DNA of 64,000 nucleotides from CAWIOX01 sp963837775. Lineage in GTDB: Bacteria; Pseudomonadota; Gammaproteobacteria; Burkholderiales; Burkholderiaceae_D. The position numbers and the translations under genes were made by a program. Location: NCBI GenBank assembly GCA_963837775.1, contig CAWIOX010000030.1:186001-250000 (forward strand), written 5' to 3'. Shown piece by piece: positions 49,104 to 57,724 of the stretch. The stretch's first letter is position 1. Every line of letters starts with the position of its first letter. The notes beneath the pieces were generated by a model that searched no databases, was not told where the DNA came from, and was given only the letters and a program-made list of their open reading frames with translations.

Positions 49104-50015
49104 ATGCCTAATTCCTTATCGCACCGACGAGCAGTTGTCTTGATGATCTGTGCCGCAACTCTATGGAGTATCGCCGGTGTTTTTACACGTCATCTGGAGG
49201 TTGCGCGTGGATTTGAAATAACATTTCTGCGCAGTCTTTTTTCCGCCGTATTTGTTCTGGGAACACTGCTTTGGCAGCAAGGAGCAGGCAGAACTGTCTT
49301 GACTGTGCGTGGAGTTGGTTGGCTTGGTTTGTTGTGCGGCATGATGTGGTGTGTGATGTTTGTTTGTTTCATGCTTGCACTGACGAAGACGACGGTGGCT
49401 AATACGTTGGTGGTAATGAGTGTGTCGCCGTTGCTGACAGCCTTTCTGGCGTGGCTTATTTTGAAACAAGTGATTCCTGTCCGAACCTGGTGCGCAATTC
49501 TGGTTGCATTTGTCGGTATTTTGTGGATGTTCGCCCAGAGTATGAGCGCGCTTGGCGGCCAGGATCTGTTCGGCATGATGATTGCGCTGGCCGTACCATT
49601 TGCTGCAGCCATTAATATTATTGCGATGAAAAAAGCTGGGCACGGTGTCGATTTGATACCCGCTATCTTGCTTGGTAGTTTGTTTTCAGCTGGTCTGATG
49701 CTGCCATTTGCGTGGCCGTTGCAGGCATCGTTGCATGACGTTGTCATCATGGCGATTCTTGGTTTTTTTCAATTGGGTTTCCCGTGCATGTTGATGATCA
49801 AGGCGAGTCGCTCCCTTACGGCTGCTGAAATGTCTTTGCTGGCTTTACTTGAGGTTCTGCTCGGTCCTTTGTGGGCTTGGCTGGGAGCCGGAGAAATCCC
49901 GGCACAGCAGACACTGATGGGAGGCGGGGTTGTGCTAATAGCGCTGATTTTCAATGGATTTCTTGCGATGCGCTCAGAATCAAAAGCAAATATCATATTG
50001 AGTTCCGTAATCTGA
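49104..50015 (+). CDS. EamA/DMT-family transporter
   Basis: This 303-residue protein has ten predicted membrane helices in two EamA repeats (VLMICAATLWSIAGVFTRHL and DLFGMMIALAVPFAAAINII). SLLALLEVLLGPLWAWLGAG EIPA is the conserved second-repeat end. It is a metabolite exporter of unknown substrate in the inner membrane and only about 34% similar by eye to the EamA at 10.4 kb, so not a recent duplicate. It has a typical start ATG 49104. Confidence 0.88.
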   Translation: MPNSLSHRRAVVLMICAATLWSIAGVFTRHLEVARGFEITFLRSLFSAVFVLGTLLWQQGAGRTVLTVRGVGWLGLLCGMMWCVMFVCFMLALTKTTVANTLVVMSVSPLLTAFLAWLILKQVIPVRTWCAILVAFVGILWMFAQSMSALGGQDLFGMMIALAVPFAAAINIIAMKKAGHGVDLIPAILLGSLFSAGLMLPFAWPLQASLHDVVIMAILGFFQLGFPCMLMIKASRSLTAAEMSLLALLEVLLGPLWAWLGAGEIPAQQTLMGGGVVLIALIFNGFLAMRSESKANIILSSVI

Positions 50016-50088
50016 CTTGCCCACTCTGTTCAATCGCTGTCATGCATTTTTATACAGGCATTTGCTACAAACATTGTTAAGGTTTTCA

Positions 50089-51105
50089 TTGAATACCCTA
50101 AAGTTACCTTCCCGTCGTCTATCTGTCGCGCCCATGATGGATTGGACTGATCGTCATTGCCGTACTTTTCATCGTCAGATCACACGCCATACCTGGCTGT
50201 ATACCGAGATGGTGACCACCGGTGCTTTATTGTATGGGGATGTGGCACGTCATCTGGATTTCGATGGCGAAGAACATCCGATTGCATTGCAACTGGGAGG
50301 CAGCGAGCCTGCCGATCTGGCTAAAAGTGCGAAATTGGGGGAGCAGTGGGGTTACGACGAGATTAACCTGAATTGCGGCTGCCCTTCGGAGCGCGTCCAG
50401 AAGGGGGCATTCGGCGCCTGTCTGATGGTTGAACCGCAATTGGTCGCCGATTGTGTCAAGGCGATGCGTGATGCAGTCTCAATTGACGTGACCATCAAGC
50501 ACCGCATCGGTATCGACAAGAATGAGTCTTATGATTTTGTCCGGGATTTTGTCGGAACAATTGCGCATGCAGGTTGCCGCACTTTTATCGTTCATGCCAG
50601 AAATGCAATTCTGAAAGGCCTCAGCCCAAAGGAAAACCGCGAGATTCCACCTTTGAACTACGAGTTTGCCTACCAGTTGAAGCGTGATTTCCCGCATCTG
50701 GAAATCATCGTCAATGGCGGCATCAAGACTGCAGACGAGATTGATCTGCATTTACAGCAACTAGATGGTGTAATGATTGGTCGCGAGGCGTATCACAACC
50801 CGTATTTGATGGCGGCCTTCGATGCACGCTATTACGACGATGCGGCAACACCAAAATCGCGCGCCGAAGTGCTGGATGCGATGCTGCCGTATATCCATGC
50901 GCAGCTTGAACGACATGGCAAACAGCATGGAGGCGGGTTAAAGCTTAATAGCATCACCCGCCACATGCTTGGGCTAATGGCGGGAATGCCGGGTGCTCGT
51001 GCTTTCCGGCAAGTGCTGTCCGATTCAAAAAAACTCGCTGCCGGTGATCCTGCCTTGCTGCTGGAGGCCTTGGCACGGACGCAGGCGATGCGGGCACATA
51101 GCTAG
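50089..51105 (+). CDS. dusA: tRNA-dihydrouridine(20/20a) synthase
   Basis: The TTG at 50089, seven bases after AAGG, gives LNTLKLPSRRLSVAPMMDWT, the normal DusA beginning. INLNCGCPSERVQKGAFGAC contains the catalytic cysteine, KHRIGIDKNESYDFVRDFVG and FIVHARNAILKGLSPKENRE are DusA signatures, and the end NSITRHMLGLMAGMPGARAF is typical. The FMN enzyme reduces uridines in the tRNA D-loop. An upstream in-frame codon at 50017 would add 24 unlikely residues. Confidence 0.94.
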   Translation: MNTLKLPSRRLSVAPMMDWTDRHCRTFHRQITRHTWLYTEMVTTGALLYGDVARHLDFDGEEHPIALQLGGSEPADLAKSAKLGEQWGYDEINLNCGCPSERVQKGAFGACLMVEPQLVADCVKAMRDAVSIDVTIKHRIGIDKNESYDFVRDFVGTIAHAGCRTFIVHARNAILKGLSPKENREIPPLNYEFAYQLKRDFPHLEIIVNGGIKTADEIDLHLQQLDGVMIGREAYHNPYLMAAFDARYYDDAATPKSRAEVLDAMLPYIHAQLERHGKQHGGGLKLNSITRHMLGLMAGMPGARAFRQVLSDSKKLAAGDPALLLEALARTQAMRAHS

Positions 51106-51138
51106 CCTGCATTCCATTTTCATAACGGGAAAACTACC

Positions 51139-52389
51139 ATGGCAAATGCTTGTGGCGTGGATTTTGGTACCTCCAACTCTACAGCGGGTTGGTACAGGTA
51201 TGGACAGTCCGCCTTGCTGCCTCTTGAAGACGGCAAACTGACCTTGCCTTCTGCTGTTTTCTTCAATGCAGAGGATGAAACTGTCAGCTTCGGCCGAGCG
51301 GCACTCAGCGCCTATCTGACTGGTTTCGAGGGGCGCCTGATGCGTTCGTTGAAGAGCCTGCTCGGCACCAACCTGATCGATGGGCAAACGGAAGTGCAGG
51401 GGCATGCACTGCCATTTCGCAGCTTGCTGACGCAGTTCATCGGAGAAATCAAGCATCGGGCAGAACTTGCTGCGGGCCGTACATTTGATAGTGTGGTTCT
51501 GGGGCGACCGGTGTTTTTCATCGACGGCAATCCTGATGCAGACCAATTGGCTGAAAATACCTTGGCCGACATCGCCCATTCTGTAGGTTTCAAGGAGATT
51601 TCGTTTCAGTACGAGCCGATCGCAGCGGCATTTGATTACGAATCTCAGATTGATCGTGAGGAGTTGGTGTTGATTGCCGATATCGGCGGTGGTACCTCGG
51701 ATTTTTCCCTGGTGCGATTGTCCCCGGCACGTGCGCATCTGATTAACCGTCGGGAAGACATTCTGGCCACAGGCGGCGTGCATATCGGCGGCACTGATTT
51801 CGATAAATATCTCAGCCTTTCCAGCGTGATGCCCTTGCTTGGCATGGGGAGTCGTCTGAAAAATGATAGCGAAGTACCTTCCAGTTATTATTTTAATTTG
51901 GCAACATGGCACACCATCAATCTTGCATATACGCAAAAAACATGGCTGCAGCTGAAGGATGTCTATCGTGATGCGCGTGAGCGTGACAAGCTCGATTGCC
52001 TGCTCAATTTGATTGAACAGCGTGAAGGGCATTGGCTTGCTATCAAGATGGAGGAGGGCAAGATTGCATTGTCAGATGCGACAACGAGCAGCCTGCAACT
52101 CGACCGGCTTTCGACCAGGCAAACCTTGTCACTGGCACGGGATGGTTTTGATAGTGCGATTACGCCGTTGGTGATACAGGTGGAAGATACCGTACGCAGT
52201 CTGTTGCGCGATGCCGGTATTCAGGCCGACGCCGTGGATACGGTATTTTTCACGGGCGGATCCAGTGGAGTACCTCTGCTGCGCAAGAAAATAGCTGCGC
52301 AAGTACCAACAGCAAGGCAGGTCGAGGGCGATTTGTTCGGTAGTATCGGAACTGGACTTGCATTGGATGCATACAGGAAATTTGGATAA
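51139..52389 (+). CDS. YegD-like Hsp70-family ATPase
   Basis: The 416-residue protein consists only of an actin-fold ATPase: phosphate-1 loop GVDFGTSNSTAGW, phosphate-2 loop LIADIGGGTSDFSLVRL and adenosine loop FFTGGSSGVPLLRKK. The peptide-binding domain of DnaK is missing, as in E. coli YegD. Its client is unknown. It starts 33 bases after dusA and is likely co-transcribed with it. Confidence 0.9.
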   Translation: MANACGVDFGTSNSTAGWYRYGQSALLPLEDGKLTLPSAVFFNAEDETVSFGRAALSAYLTGFEGRLMRSLKSLLGTNLIDGQTEVQGHALPFRSLLTQFIGEIKHRAELAAGRTFDSVVLGRPVFFIDGNPDADQLAENTLADIAHSVGFKEISFQYEPIAAAFDYESQIDREELVLIADIGGGTSDFSLVRLSPARAHLINRREDILATGGVHIGGTDFDKYLSLSSVMPLLGMGSRLKNDSEVPSSYYFNLATWHTINLAYTQKTWLQLKDVYRDARERDKLDCLLNLIEQREGHWLAIKMEEGKIALSDATTSSLQLDRLSTRQTLSLARDGFDSAITPLVIQVEDTVRSLLRDAGIQADAVDTVFFTGGSSGVPLLRKKIAAQVPTARQVEGDLFGSIGTGLALDAYRKFG

Positions 52390-52460
52390 ACTTACCCCTC
52401 ATTTTTTAGACAAACAGCAGAGGCTGTTTTTGCAGGAGGATATCTGGCAGAGTTATTTGA

Positions 52461-52526
52461 TTTGTGAATGTGTATTATCTTAATAATAAATTAGACGATT
52501 ATCATATGGTTCGCTATAGTGATTAC
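52461..52526 (+). promoter_or_regulatory. Promoter region of small RNA 1
   Basis: TATAGT at 52515-52520 is the -10. TTAGAC (52491-52496) is a weak -35 with an 18-base spacer. The block from TTTGTGAATGTG through AATAATAAATTA to CTATAGTG is conserved at 53859-53919 before small RNA 2, which argues for shared control. Confidence 0.65.
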
Positions 52527-52591
52527 GTCTCCTCCAACTCCTTAAAAAGATTGGATTCAGCCCGCGCCGCAAGGTTCGCGGGCTTTTTTTT
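52527..52591 (+). ncRNA. Small RNA 1 of a sibling pair, anti-Shine-Dalgarno type
   Basis: About 65 bases: GTCTCCTCC, a stem-loop with arms TCCAA (52533-52537) and TTGGA (52551-52555) whose loop contains CTCCTT, then a terminator AGCCCGCG...CGCGGGCT with eight T. It is homologous to 53925-53990; the stem and terminator differ by compensating changes. CUCC in an exposed loop could pair with Shine-Dalgarno sequences. Neisserial sibling small RNAs (NmsR) share this architecture. No protein is plausible here. Confidence 0.75.
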
Positions 52592-52721
52592 ATGTACTTT
52601 GTGTTATGCATGCCGAGCACAGAGTCCTGTTACAGATTGTTGCAGCCCTTACTATTTACGCCTAGCCAGACATTTTTGGATGGCGTTAAATGGAGGCAGC
52701 ACTCAACAAAATAGGGCACGC

Positions 52722-52967
52722 ATGAAACACTCTCTTACCTTGGTCATCGCCGCATGCACGGCAAGTCTTGCCTTGCTGTTTGTCATTACCCCGGCTGTGG
52801 CTCAACCTCAAGTTGGTGTCGCAATCAATATTGGCGCTCCAGTCTTGTCTCCTCCTGTGATTTATACTGCGCCGCAGGTAGTCTATGTTGAGCAGAAAAT
52901 AAAATACAAGAAAATCAAGAATGATAAACACGGTAAACATCACGGCCATGGTCACGATGGTGATTAA
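52722..52967 (+). CDS. Small secreted protein with histidine-rich tail
   Basis: The 81-residue product has a signal peptide (MKHSLTLVIAACTASLALLF, cut near PAVAQ). The mature part is short: PQVGVAINIGAPVLSPPVIY and TAPQVVYVEQKIKYKKIK, ending in HGKHHGHGHDGD, which could bind nickel, copper or zinc. It belongs to a group of small periplasmic proteins with VYVxPxxVY-like motifs of unknown function. ATG 52722 follows a weak GGCACGC context. Confidence 0.7.
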   Translation: MKHSLTLVIAACTASLALLFVITPAVAQPQVGVAINIGAPVLSPPVIYTAPQVVYVEQKIKYKKIKNDKHGKHHGHGHDGD

Positions 52968-53017
52968 AGTTAGTCCGTAGTTTGTTGAGGCAACTCCGAT
53001 GTCAATCTAAAGGAAAT

Positions 53018-53521
53018 ATGATGAAAACTACACAAGTGATTACCGCTGCCGTGATTGCGGCAGTAACTTTGCTGAGCGGTTGTGCAAGCCCTTATTATCC
53101 ATCTGGTGCTTCGCAGCCAGCGGCTTCACAGCCTTATCCGACGACTAATTATCCGGCAGCATCGCAGCCTGCTTATCGCAGTTATGGTGTGGTGGATTCG
53201 ATCCAGGCGATCCAGGCGAATGCCTCTGGCAATAATGGTATCGGCGTCGGTAGCGTGGTTGGTGGTGTGGTCGGCGGACTTCTTGGTAATCAGGTCGGCG
53301 GAGGCACTGGCAAGGCTGTTGCTACCGTTGCTGGTGTTGTAGGTGGCGCAATGGTTGGTAACCAGATGGAGCAGAGCAATAAAGTACAGGTGCGTGATAT
53401 GTATCAGATCCGGGTACGCCTCAATAACGGTAGTTATCAAACTATTAATCAGGAAAACCTTGGGGATATACGCATCGGTAGCCGGGTACGAGTAGAAAAC
53501 AACCAGGTGTATCGCAATTAA
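53018..53521 (+). CDS. Glycine-zipper outer-membrane lipoprotein (SlyB/17-kDa-antigen-like)
   Basis: ATG 53018 follows AAAGGAAAT. A lipobox signal VTLLSGCASPYYPS is followed by a Pro/Ser/Gln/Tyr-rich linker and a glycine zipper (GVGSVVGGVVGGLLGNQVGG then GAMVGNQMEQSN). The C-terminal beta domain reads YQIRVRLNNGSYQTINQENL. The 167-residue length matches SlyB-like proteins, which support envelope integrity under stress. Confidence 0.88.
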   Translation: MMKTTQVITAAVIAAVTLLSGCASPYYPSGASQPAASQPYPTTNYPAASQPAYRSYGVVDSIQAIQANASGNNGIGVGSVVGGVVGGLLGNQVGGGTGKAVATVAGVVGGAMVGNQMEQSNKVQVRDMYQIRVRLNNGSYQTINQENLGDIRIGSRVRVENNQVYRN

Positions 53522-53681
53522 GAGCGGATATGACTTTGTTCTGGAAGCGGGCTAGATTTTACATGTCTTAGTCGGCTATAGCGGTATGTGTGATGCAGAT
53601 CAAGCAGGGTATCTTCAGCTTACTGCGATAATCTTGATACAACATGCAATGCCGTATCTGGCTTTGACGAGGAGAGTCGTA

Positions 53682-53834
53682 ATGAATGTTGTATGTGAGA
53701 GTCTGCAAAATGTAAGTTGCGATCACAAAGCGCCCACCCCGGAGCCAGTGGATTATCCGATCCCGGAACCAGCCCCGGTTCCAGTGCAAGACCCGGTTCC
53801 GGATCATAATCCGGAAGTGGCGACGGTCGGATGA
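53682..53834 (+). CDS. Small proline-rich protein (50 residues)
   Basis: ATG 53682 is preceded by GAGGAGAGTCGTA, a good ribosome site. MNVVCESLQNVSCDHKAPTP leads into a PEPVDYPIPEPAPVPVQDPV repeat. There is no signal peptide and no known family. It sits between the lipoprotein and small RNA 2. It may be a real small protein or a chance ORF; the ribosome site is the main support. Confidence 0.4.
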   Translation: MNVVCESLQNVSCDHKAPTPEPVDYPIPEPAPVPVQDPVPDHNPEVATVG

Positions 53835-53858
53835 AAAATAACTTTCAGCATTATATTT

Positions 53859-53924
53859 TTTGTGAATGTGCGTCATTCAAATAATAAATTATAAAAATAT
53901 GGTGCGGTGCGATATAGTGTTTCT
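53859..53924 (+). promoter_or_regulatory. Promoter region of small RNA 2
   Basis: TATAGT at 53913-53918 lies seven bases before the conserved GTCTCC start, exactly as in small RNA 1. The upstream block TTTGTGAATGTG...AATAATAAATTA is shared. Confidence 0.65.
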
Positions 53925-53990
53925 GTCTCCTCCAATCTCCTCCTAGAATTGGATTTAAACCCGCACCGCAAGGTCAGCGGGTTTTTTTTT
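53925..53990 (+). ncRNA. Small RNA 2 of a sibling pair, anti-Shine-Dalgarno type
   Basis: About 66 bases: GTCTCC, a stem-loop with arms TCCAAT (53931-53936) and ATTGGA (53948-53953) around CTCCTCCTAGA, then AACCCGC...GCGGGTT with nine T. It has the same plan as small RNA 1 but the stem is one pair longer and the loop has two CUCC units. Compensating differences support a conserved RNA fold. Confidence 0.75.
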
Positions 53991-53999
53991 GATATTTTC

Positions 54000-54534
54000 A
54001 TGTGTTTTATGCTGCACTGCGGAATGACAATTGTCACAATTTGTTACACACTAGCGCCGCAGTTAAAAAATCCATCTCCAAAGAGAGGTAGGGGACATTG
54101 GCCCGCAGCGCGCAAGTGCTGCGGGCTTTCTAATATGCCTGCCTGCCGGGCAAGGTAGTAGAGTGTTCTGAGCGCACTAAAAATGCGCTGTGTTGTCTTA
54201 TTTTTTTGTGTGATATCCAAAAATGCGCGCTTCCCGCAGATTCTTGCGTTTCGTCAGGCTCAAAGGAGGGCAAAATTATTGATGCAACCGATTTGAATGT
54301 CTTGTAAGCCGCGATAAAAACGGAAGATGAAATACCTGTTAACAAGGGGGGGTGGTATCCTTGCGTTATACAGGCCGGACGCAATAATGTTTTGCCCGCT
54401 GAGATTGTGTCAGTGCAAAAAAATGATTTGTCGGTGCGTCAAATGAATTGCTTACGCAGCCACGATAGCTGTCCGCCGAGCGCGACACAGCGCGGTCGAG
54501 AGCCGAAGATAAATTTAGTAACCCAAGGATTGTA
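54000..54534. other. Intergenic region before the NMO-like gene
   Basis: Apart from the GC hairpin at 54101-54134 no gene is seen. TTGTCACAATTTG near 54030 may be part of a promoter. Sequence composition is mixed and short open frames lack ribosome sites. Confidence 0.35.
54104..54134 (+). terminator. Terminator-like hairpin without an obvious upstream gene
   Basis: GCCCGCAGC, GCGCAAGT, GCTGCGGGC is followed by TTTCT. No coding frame ends before it, so it may close a third short transcript starting near 54030-54060. Confidence 0.6.
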
Positions 54535-55779
54535 ATGAAACGTGTTGATGACTTTCGACTGAAATTTGGTAAAAAAGAGCTGGTGCCTATCATTATCGGT
54601 GGCATGGGTGTGGATATTTCGACAGCAGCGCTCGCGCTGGAAGCGGCGCGCCTGGGTGGCGTCGGCCATATTTCGGATGCGATGGTCAATGAGGTTTCGG
54701 ATCGACGCTTTGACACCAGCTTCGTTAAAGATAAAACCAGGCTGTACAAGTACAACATCAATAACTCGGACAAGACCGACATCCATTTCGATCTCGGTCA
54801 TCTGGCGGAAGCAACCAAATTGCATGTCGGTAATACCATGCAAGCCAAGCGCGGCGATGGCGAAATCTGGGTCAATTGCATGGAAAAGCTGACCATGAAT
54901 GCACCGCGCGAAACGCTGCGCGTGCGTCTTGCTTCGGCACTGGATGCGGGGATTGACGGCATCACCCTGAGTGCCGGATTGCATCTGGGTTCGTTTGGAC
55001 TGATCGAAGATCATCCACGTTTCCGCGATGCTAAGCTGGGCATCATCGTGTCTTCGGTGCGCGCGCTGCAGATTTTCCTGCGCAAGAACGCCAAGCTCAA
55101 TCGCTTGCCGGATTATGTGGTGGTCGAAGGCCCCTTGGCTGGCGGACACCTTGGTTTCGGCATGGACTGGGCGCAGTACGATTTGGCCACGATCATGGCC
55201 GAGATTGCGTTGTTTCTCAAGAATGAACAACTGGATATTCCGCTGATTGCCGCCGGTGGTATTTTTACCGGCAGCGATGCTGCCGCCTTCCTCGAAAATG
55301 GGGCGGCAGGGGTGCAGGTCGCGACGCGCTTTACCGTTGCCAATGAATGCGGCTTGCCAGCCAAAGACAAGCAGGAATATTTCAAGGCCAGCGAGGAAGA
55401 CATCATTGTCAACACGATCTCGCCGACCGGTTATCCGATGCGTATGCTCAAGAACACGCCGGCCATCGGCTCCGGCATTCGTCCTAATTGCGAATCCTAT
55501 GGCTATCTGCTGGACGGCAACGGTAACTGTGCCTACATTACGGCCTACAACCGCGAAGTCGAAGCGCATCCGAACGACAAAGCCATCTCGGTGATGGACA
55601 AGACCTGTCTGTGCACTCACATGCGCAATTACAACTGCTGGACTTGCGGACATTACACCTACCGCCTGAAAGACACCACGCGGCGTCTGGAAGATGGCAG
55701 TTACCAGGCCCTGACTGCAGAGCATATTTTCCACGACTATCAATACAGCGTCGATCAGAAAATCGCTCTGCCGGATTGA
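54535..55779 (+). CDS. Nitronate-monooxygenase / NPD-family flavin protein
   Basis: The 414-residue protein has a TIM-barrel FMN domain: PIIIGGMGVDISTAALALEA, HISDAMVNEVSDRRFDTSF, DGITLSAGLHLGSFGLIEDH, VVVEGPLAGGHLGFGMDWAQ and PLIAAGGIFTGSDAAAFLEN. The C-terminus is unusual: CLCTHMRNYNCWTCGHYTYR has five cysteines and could bind a metal. Nitronate oxidation is the family activity, but this subfamily is uncharacterised to my knowledge. It starts 5 bases before the next gene's start, so it is coupled to the RluF-like gene. Confidence 0.85.
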   Translation: MKRVDDFRLKFGKKELVPIIIGGMGVDISTAALALEAARLGGVGHISDAMVNEVSDRRFDTSFVKDKTRLYKYNINNSDKTDIHFDLGHLAEATKLHVGNTMQAKRGDGEIWVNCMEKLTMNAPRETLRVRLASALDAGIDGITLSAGLHLGSFGLIEDHPRFRDAKLGIIVSSVRALQIFLRKNAKLNRLPDYVVVEGPLAGGHLGFGMDWAQYDLATIMAEIALFLKNEQLDIPLIAAGGIFTGSDAAAFLENGAAGVQVATRFTVANECGLPAKDKQEYFKASEEDIIVNTISPTGYPMRMLKNTPAIGSGIRPNCESYGYLLDGNGNCAYITAYNREVEAHPNDKAISVMDKTCLCTHMRNYNCWTCGHYTYRLKDTTRRLEDGSYQALTAEHIFHDYQYSVDQKIALPD

Positions 55780-55783
55780 GCGC

Positions 55784-56509
55784 ATGACTGAATCAGTTCG
55801 TCTCGCTAAACGCCTGGCCGAGGAAATTTCGTGCTCGCGCCGGGAGGCTGAGCAATACATTGAAGGTGGCTGGGTCACGGTGGACGGCATTGTGGTCGAG
55901 GAGCCGGGCAGTCGGGTGCAAGCGCAGCAGCAACTGGTGCTGGCACCGAAAGCCAGTCTGGCTCCGGTTCAGGCCGTGACTCTGTTGCTGCACAAGCCGG
56001 CAGGCATCGATGTCAGCGCCGGCGCAGAAGTTGCGCTGCAACTGATCAACGCTGAAAATCGGGTCGCCGACGATCGTTCCGGCCTGCGTTTTCTGAAGCG
56101 GCATCTGACCGGCCTGACCATGGCGGATGCGCTGGACAAGGATGCCAGCGGCTTGCTGGTATTCACCCAGGATTGGCATATCGCGCGCAAACTGGTCGAT
56201 GACGCGGCGAAAGTCGAGCAGGAGTTCATCGTCGAGGTCAAGGGCGATTTGATCCCGAATGGCTTGCAACTGCTTAATCATGGCCTGCCTTTCAATGGCA
56301 AGCCGCTGGCGCCGATCAAGGTCAGCTGGCAGAACGAGACCCGGCTGCGCTTCGCACTCAAGGGCGTGCAAGCAGGTCAGATCGCGCACATGTGCCGGAT
56401 GGTCGGACTCACGATCGTGAGCATCAAGCGCTTGCGCATCGGGCGCGTGCCGCTGGCCGGTCTGGCGCCTGGACAATGGCGTTATCTGCTCGGCTATGAG
56501 CGGTTTTAA
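55784..56509 (+). CDS. RluF-like RNA pseudouridine synthase
   Basis: The 241-residue protein has an S4 domain (RLAKRLAEEISCSRREAEQY and IEGGWVTVDG) and an RsuA-type core with the catalytic aspartate in ALDKDASGLLVFTQD. AHMCRMVGLTIVSIKRLRIG ends the domain as in RluF/RsuA proteins. It modifies rRNA or tRNA; RluF acts on 23S U2604 and tRNA-Tyr. It begins five bases after the NMO-like stop. Confidence 0.88.
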   Translation: MTESVRLAKRLAEEISCSRREAEQYIEGGWVTVDGIVVEEPGSRVQAQQQLVLAPKASLAPVQAVTLLLHKPAGIDVSAGAEVALQLINAENRVADDRSGLRFLKRHLTGLTMADALDKDASGLLVFTQDWHIARKLVDDAAKVEQEFIVEVKGDLIPNGLQLLNHGLPFNGKPLAPIKVSWQNETRLRFALKGVQAGQIAHMCRMVGLTIVSIKRLRIGRVPLAGLAPGQWRYLLGYERF

Positions 56510-56543
56510 GCTTGCAGCCAGTTGCGTGCCCGCTTTGCCCCTG

Positions 56544-56629
56544 AAAATATACTCGGCCCTGTATATTTGAATGCCCAATGAAATCAAGCGGCAACAGCGG
56601 TATTTCAGACGATACCCCCTTTAATTTAG
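56544..56629 (+). repeat. Dispersed AT-rich intergenic repeat, copy 7
   Basis: AAATATAC, eight bases, GTATATTT on the left, CCCAATGAAATCAAGCGG in the middle and GACGATACCCCCTTT on the right. It lies between the RluF-like gene and aroG, 34 bases before the aroG ATG, so it is in the aroG leader. Confidence 0.78.
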
Positions 56630-56662
56630 TTCCATAGTCAATCTTGATCTCCGGAAAACAGC

Positions 56663-57724
56663 ATGAACAACTCCCTCGATATCGAAAACATCAACGTCAC
56701 CTCTTTTGATGCGATGCCCTCGCCCGAGCAGTTGCACGCGCGCCTGCCGCTGTCCGAGCAGGCGGCCGGGGCCGTGATGCGCGGCCGCGAAGCACTGCGC
56801 GACATTCTGGACCGCAAGGACCCGCGCCTGTTTGTCGTGGTCGGCCCATGCTCGATCCATGATCCGGTGGCCGGCCTGGACTATGCGCGTCGCCTGAAAG
56901 CCTTGCAGGAAGAGGTCAAGGATGCGTTGCTGCTGGTGATGCGCGTGTATTTCGAAAAACCGCGCACCACCACCGGCTGGAAAGGCTATATCAACGATCC
57001 CGACATGGATGACTCCTTCCGCGTCGATCAGGGCATGGAGAAGGCGCGCCAGTTTCTGCTGGACGTCTGCGAACTCGGCCTGCCGACCGGCACCGAGGCG
57101 CTGGATCCGATTTCGCCGCAATACCTGGGCGACCTGATCGCCTGGACTGCCATCGGCGCGCGCACCACCGAATCGCAGACCCACCGCGAAATGTCGTCCG
57201 GCCTGTCGACCCCGGTCGGCTTCAAGAACGGCACCGATGGCGACATCAGCATCGCGATCAACGCGATCCTGTCGGCCTCGCATCCGCATTCCTTCCTCGG
57301 CCTCAACGGCCAGGGCCGGGTCGCCATCGTGCGTACCAGCGGCAACCGCTACGGCCATGTGGTGCTGCGCGGCGGCGACGGCCGCCCCAACTACGATACC
57401 GTGTCGGTGGCGATGGCCGAGCAGGCGCTGACCAAGGCCGGCCTGGCCGCCAACATCGTGGTCGATTGTTCGCATGCCAACAGCTACAAGAAGCCTGCGC
57501 TGCAACCGCTGGTGATGACCGACGTCATCAATCAGGTCCGCAACGGCAATAAATCGCTGGTCGGCGTGATGATCGAATCGAATATCGTCGCCGGCAACCA
57601 GTCCATCCCCGACGATCTGTCGCAGCTCAAGTACGGCTGCTCGGTGACCGACGCCTGCGTCGACTGGGAAACCACCGAGAAAATGATCCGCGACGCGGCA
57701 GCAGTCTTGCGCAACAGGGGATGA
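56663..57724 (+). CDS. aroG: 3-deoxy-7-phosphoheptulonate synthase, class I (Phe-type)
   Basis: The 353-residue protein has LFVVVGPCSIHDPVAGLDYA, RVYFEKPRTTTGWKGYINDP, SHPHSFLGLNGQGRVAIVRT, GHVVLRGGDGRPNYD and VVDCSHANSYKKPALQPLV, covering the metal and substrate sites of DAHP synthase. It condenses PEP and erythrose-4-phosphate, the first step of aromatic amino-acid synthesis. It matches E. coli AroG in length. Its stop overlaps tag by four bases. Confidence 0.96.
   Translation: MNNSLDIENINVTSFDAMPSPEQLHARLPLSEQAAGAVMRGREALRDILDRKDPRLFVVVGPCSIHDPVAGLDYARRLKALQEEVKDALLLVMRVYFEKPRTTTGWKGYINDPDMDDSFRVDQGMEKARQFLLDVCELGLPTGTEALDPISPQYLGDLIAWTAIGARTTESQTHREMSSGLSTPVGFKNGTDGDISIAINAILSASHPHSFLGLNGQGRVAIVRTSGNRYGHVVLRGGDGRPNYDTVSVAMAEQALTKAGLAANIVVDCSHANSYKKPALQPLVMTDVINQVRNGNKSLVGVMIESNIVAGNQSIPDDLSQLKYGCSVTDACVDWETTEKMIRDAAAVLRNRG

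Noticed and set aside
52464..52721. Upstream extension of the small His-rich protein
   Set aside because: It reads through small RNA 1 and its terminator; the signal peptide sets the start at 52722.
54439..55890. Long minus-strand frame opposite the NMO-like gene
   Set aside because: Composition is shadow-like; the plus strand encodes a recognisable conserved protein.
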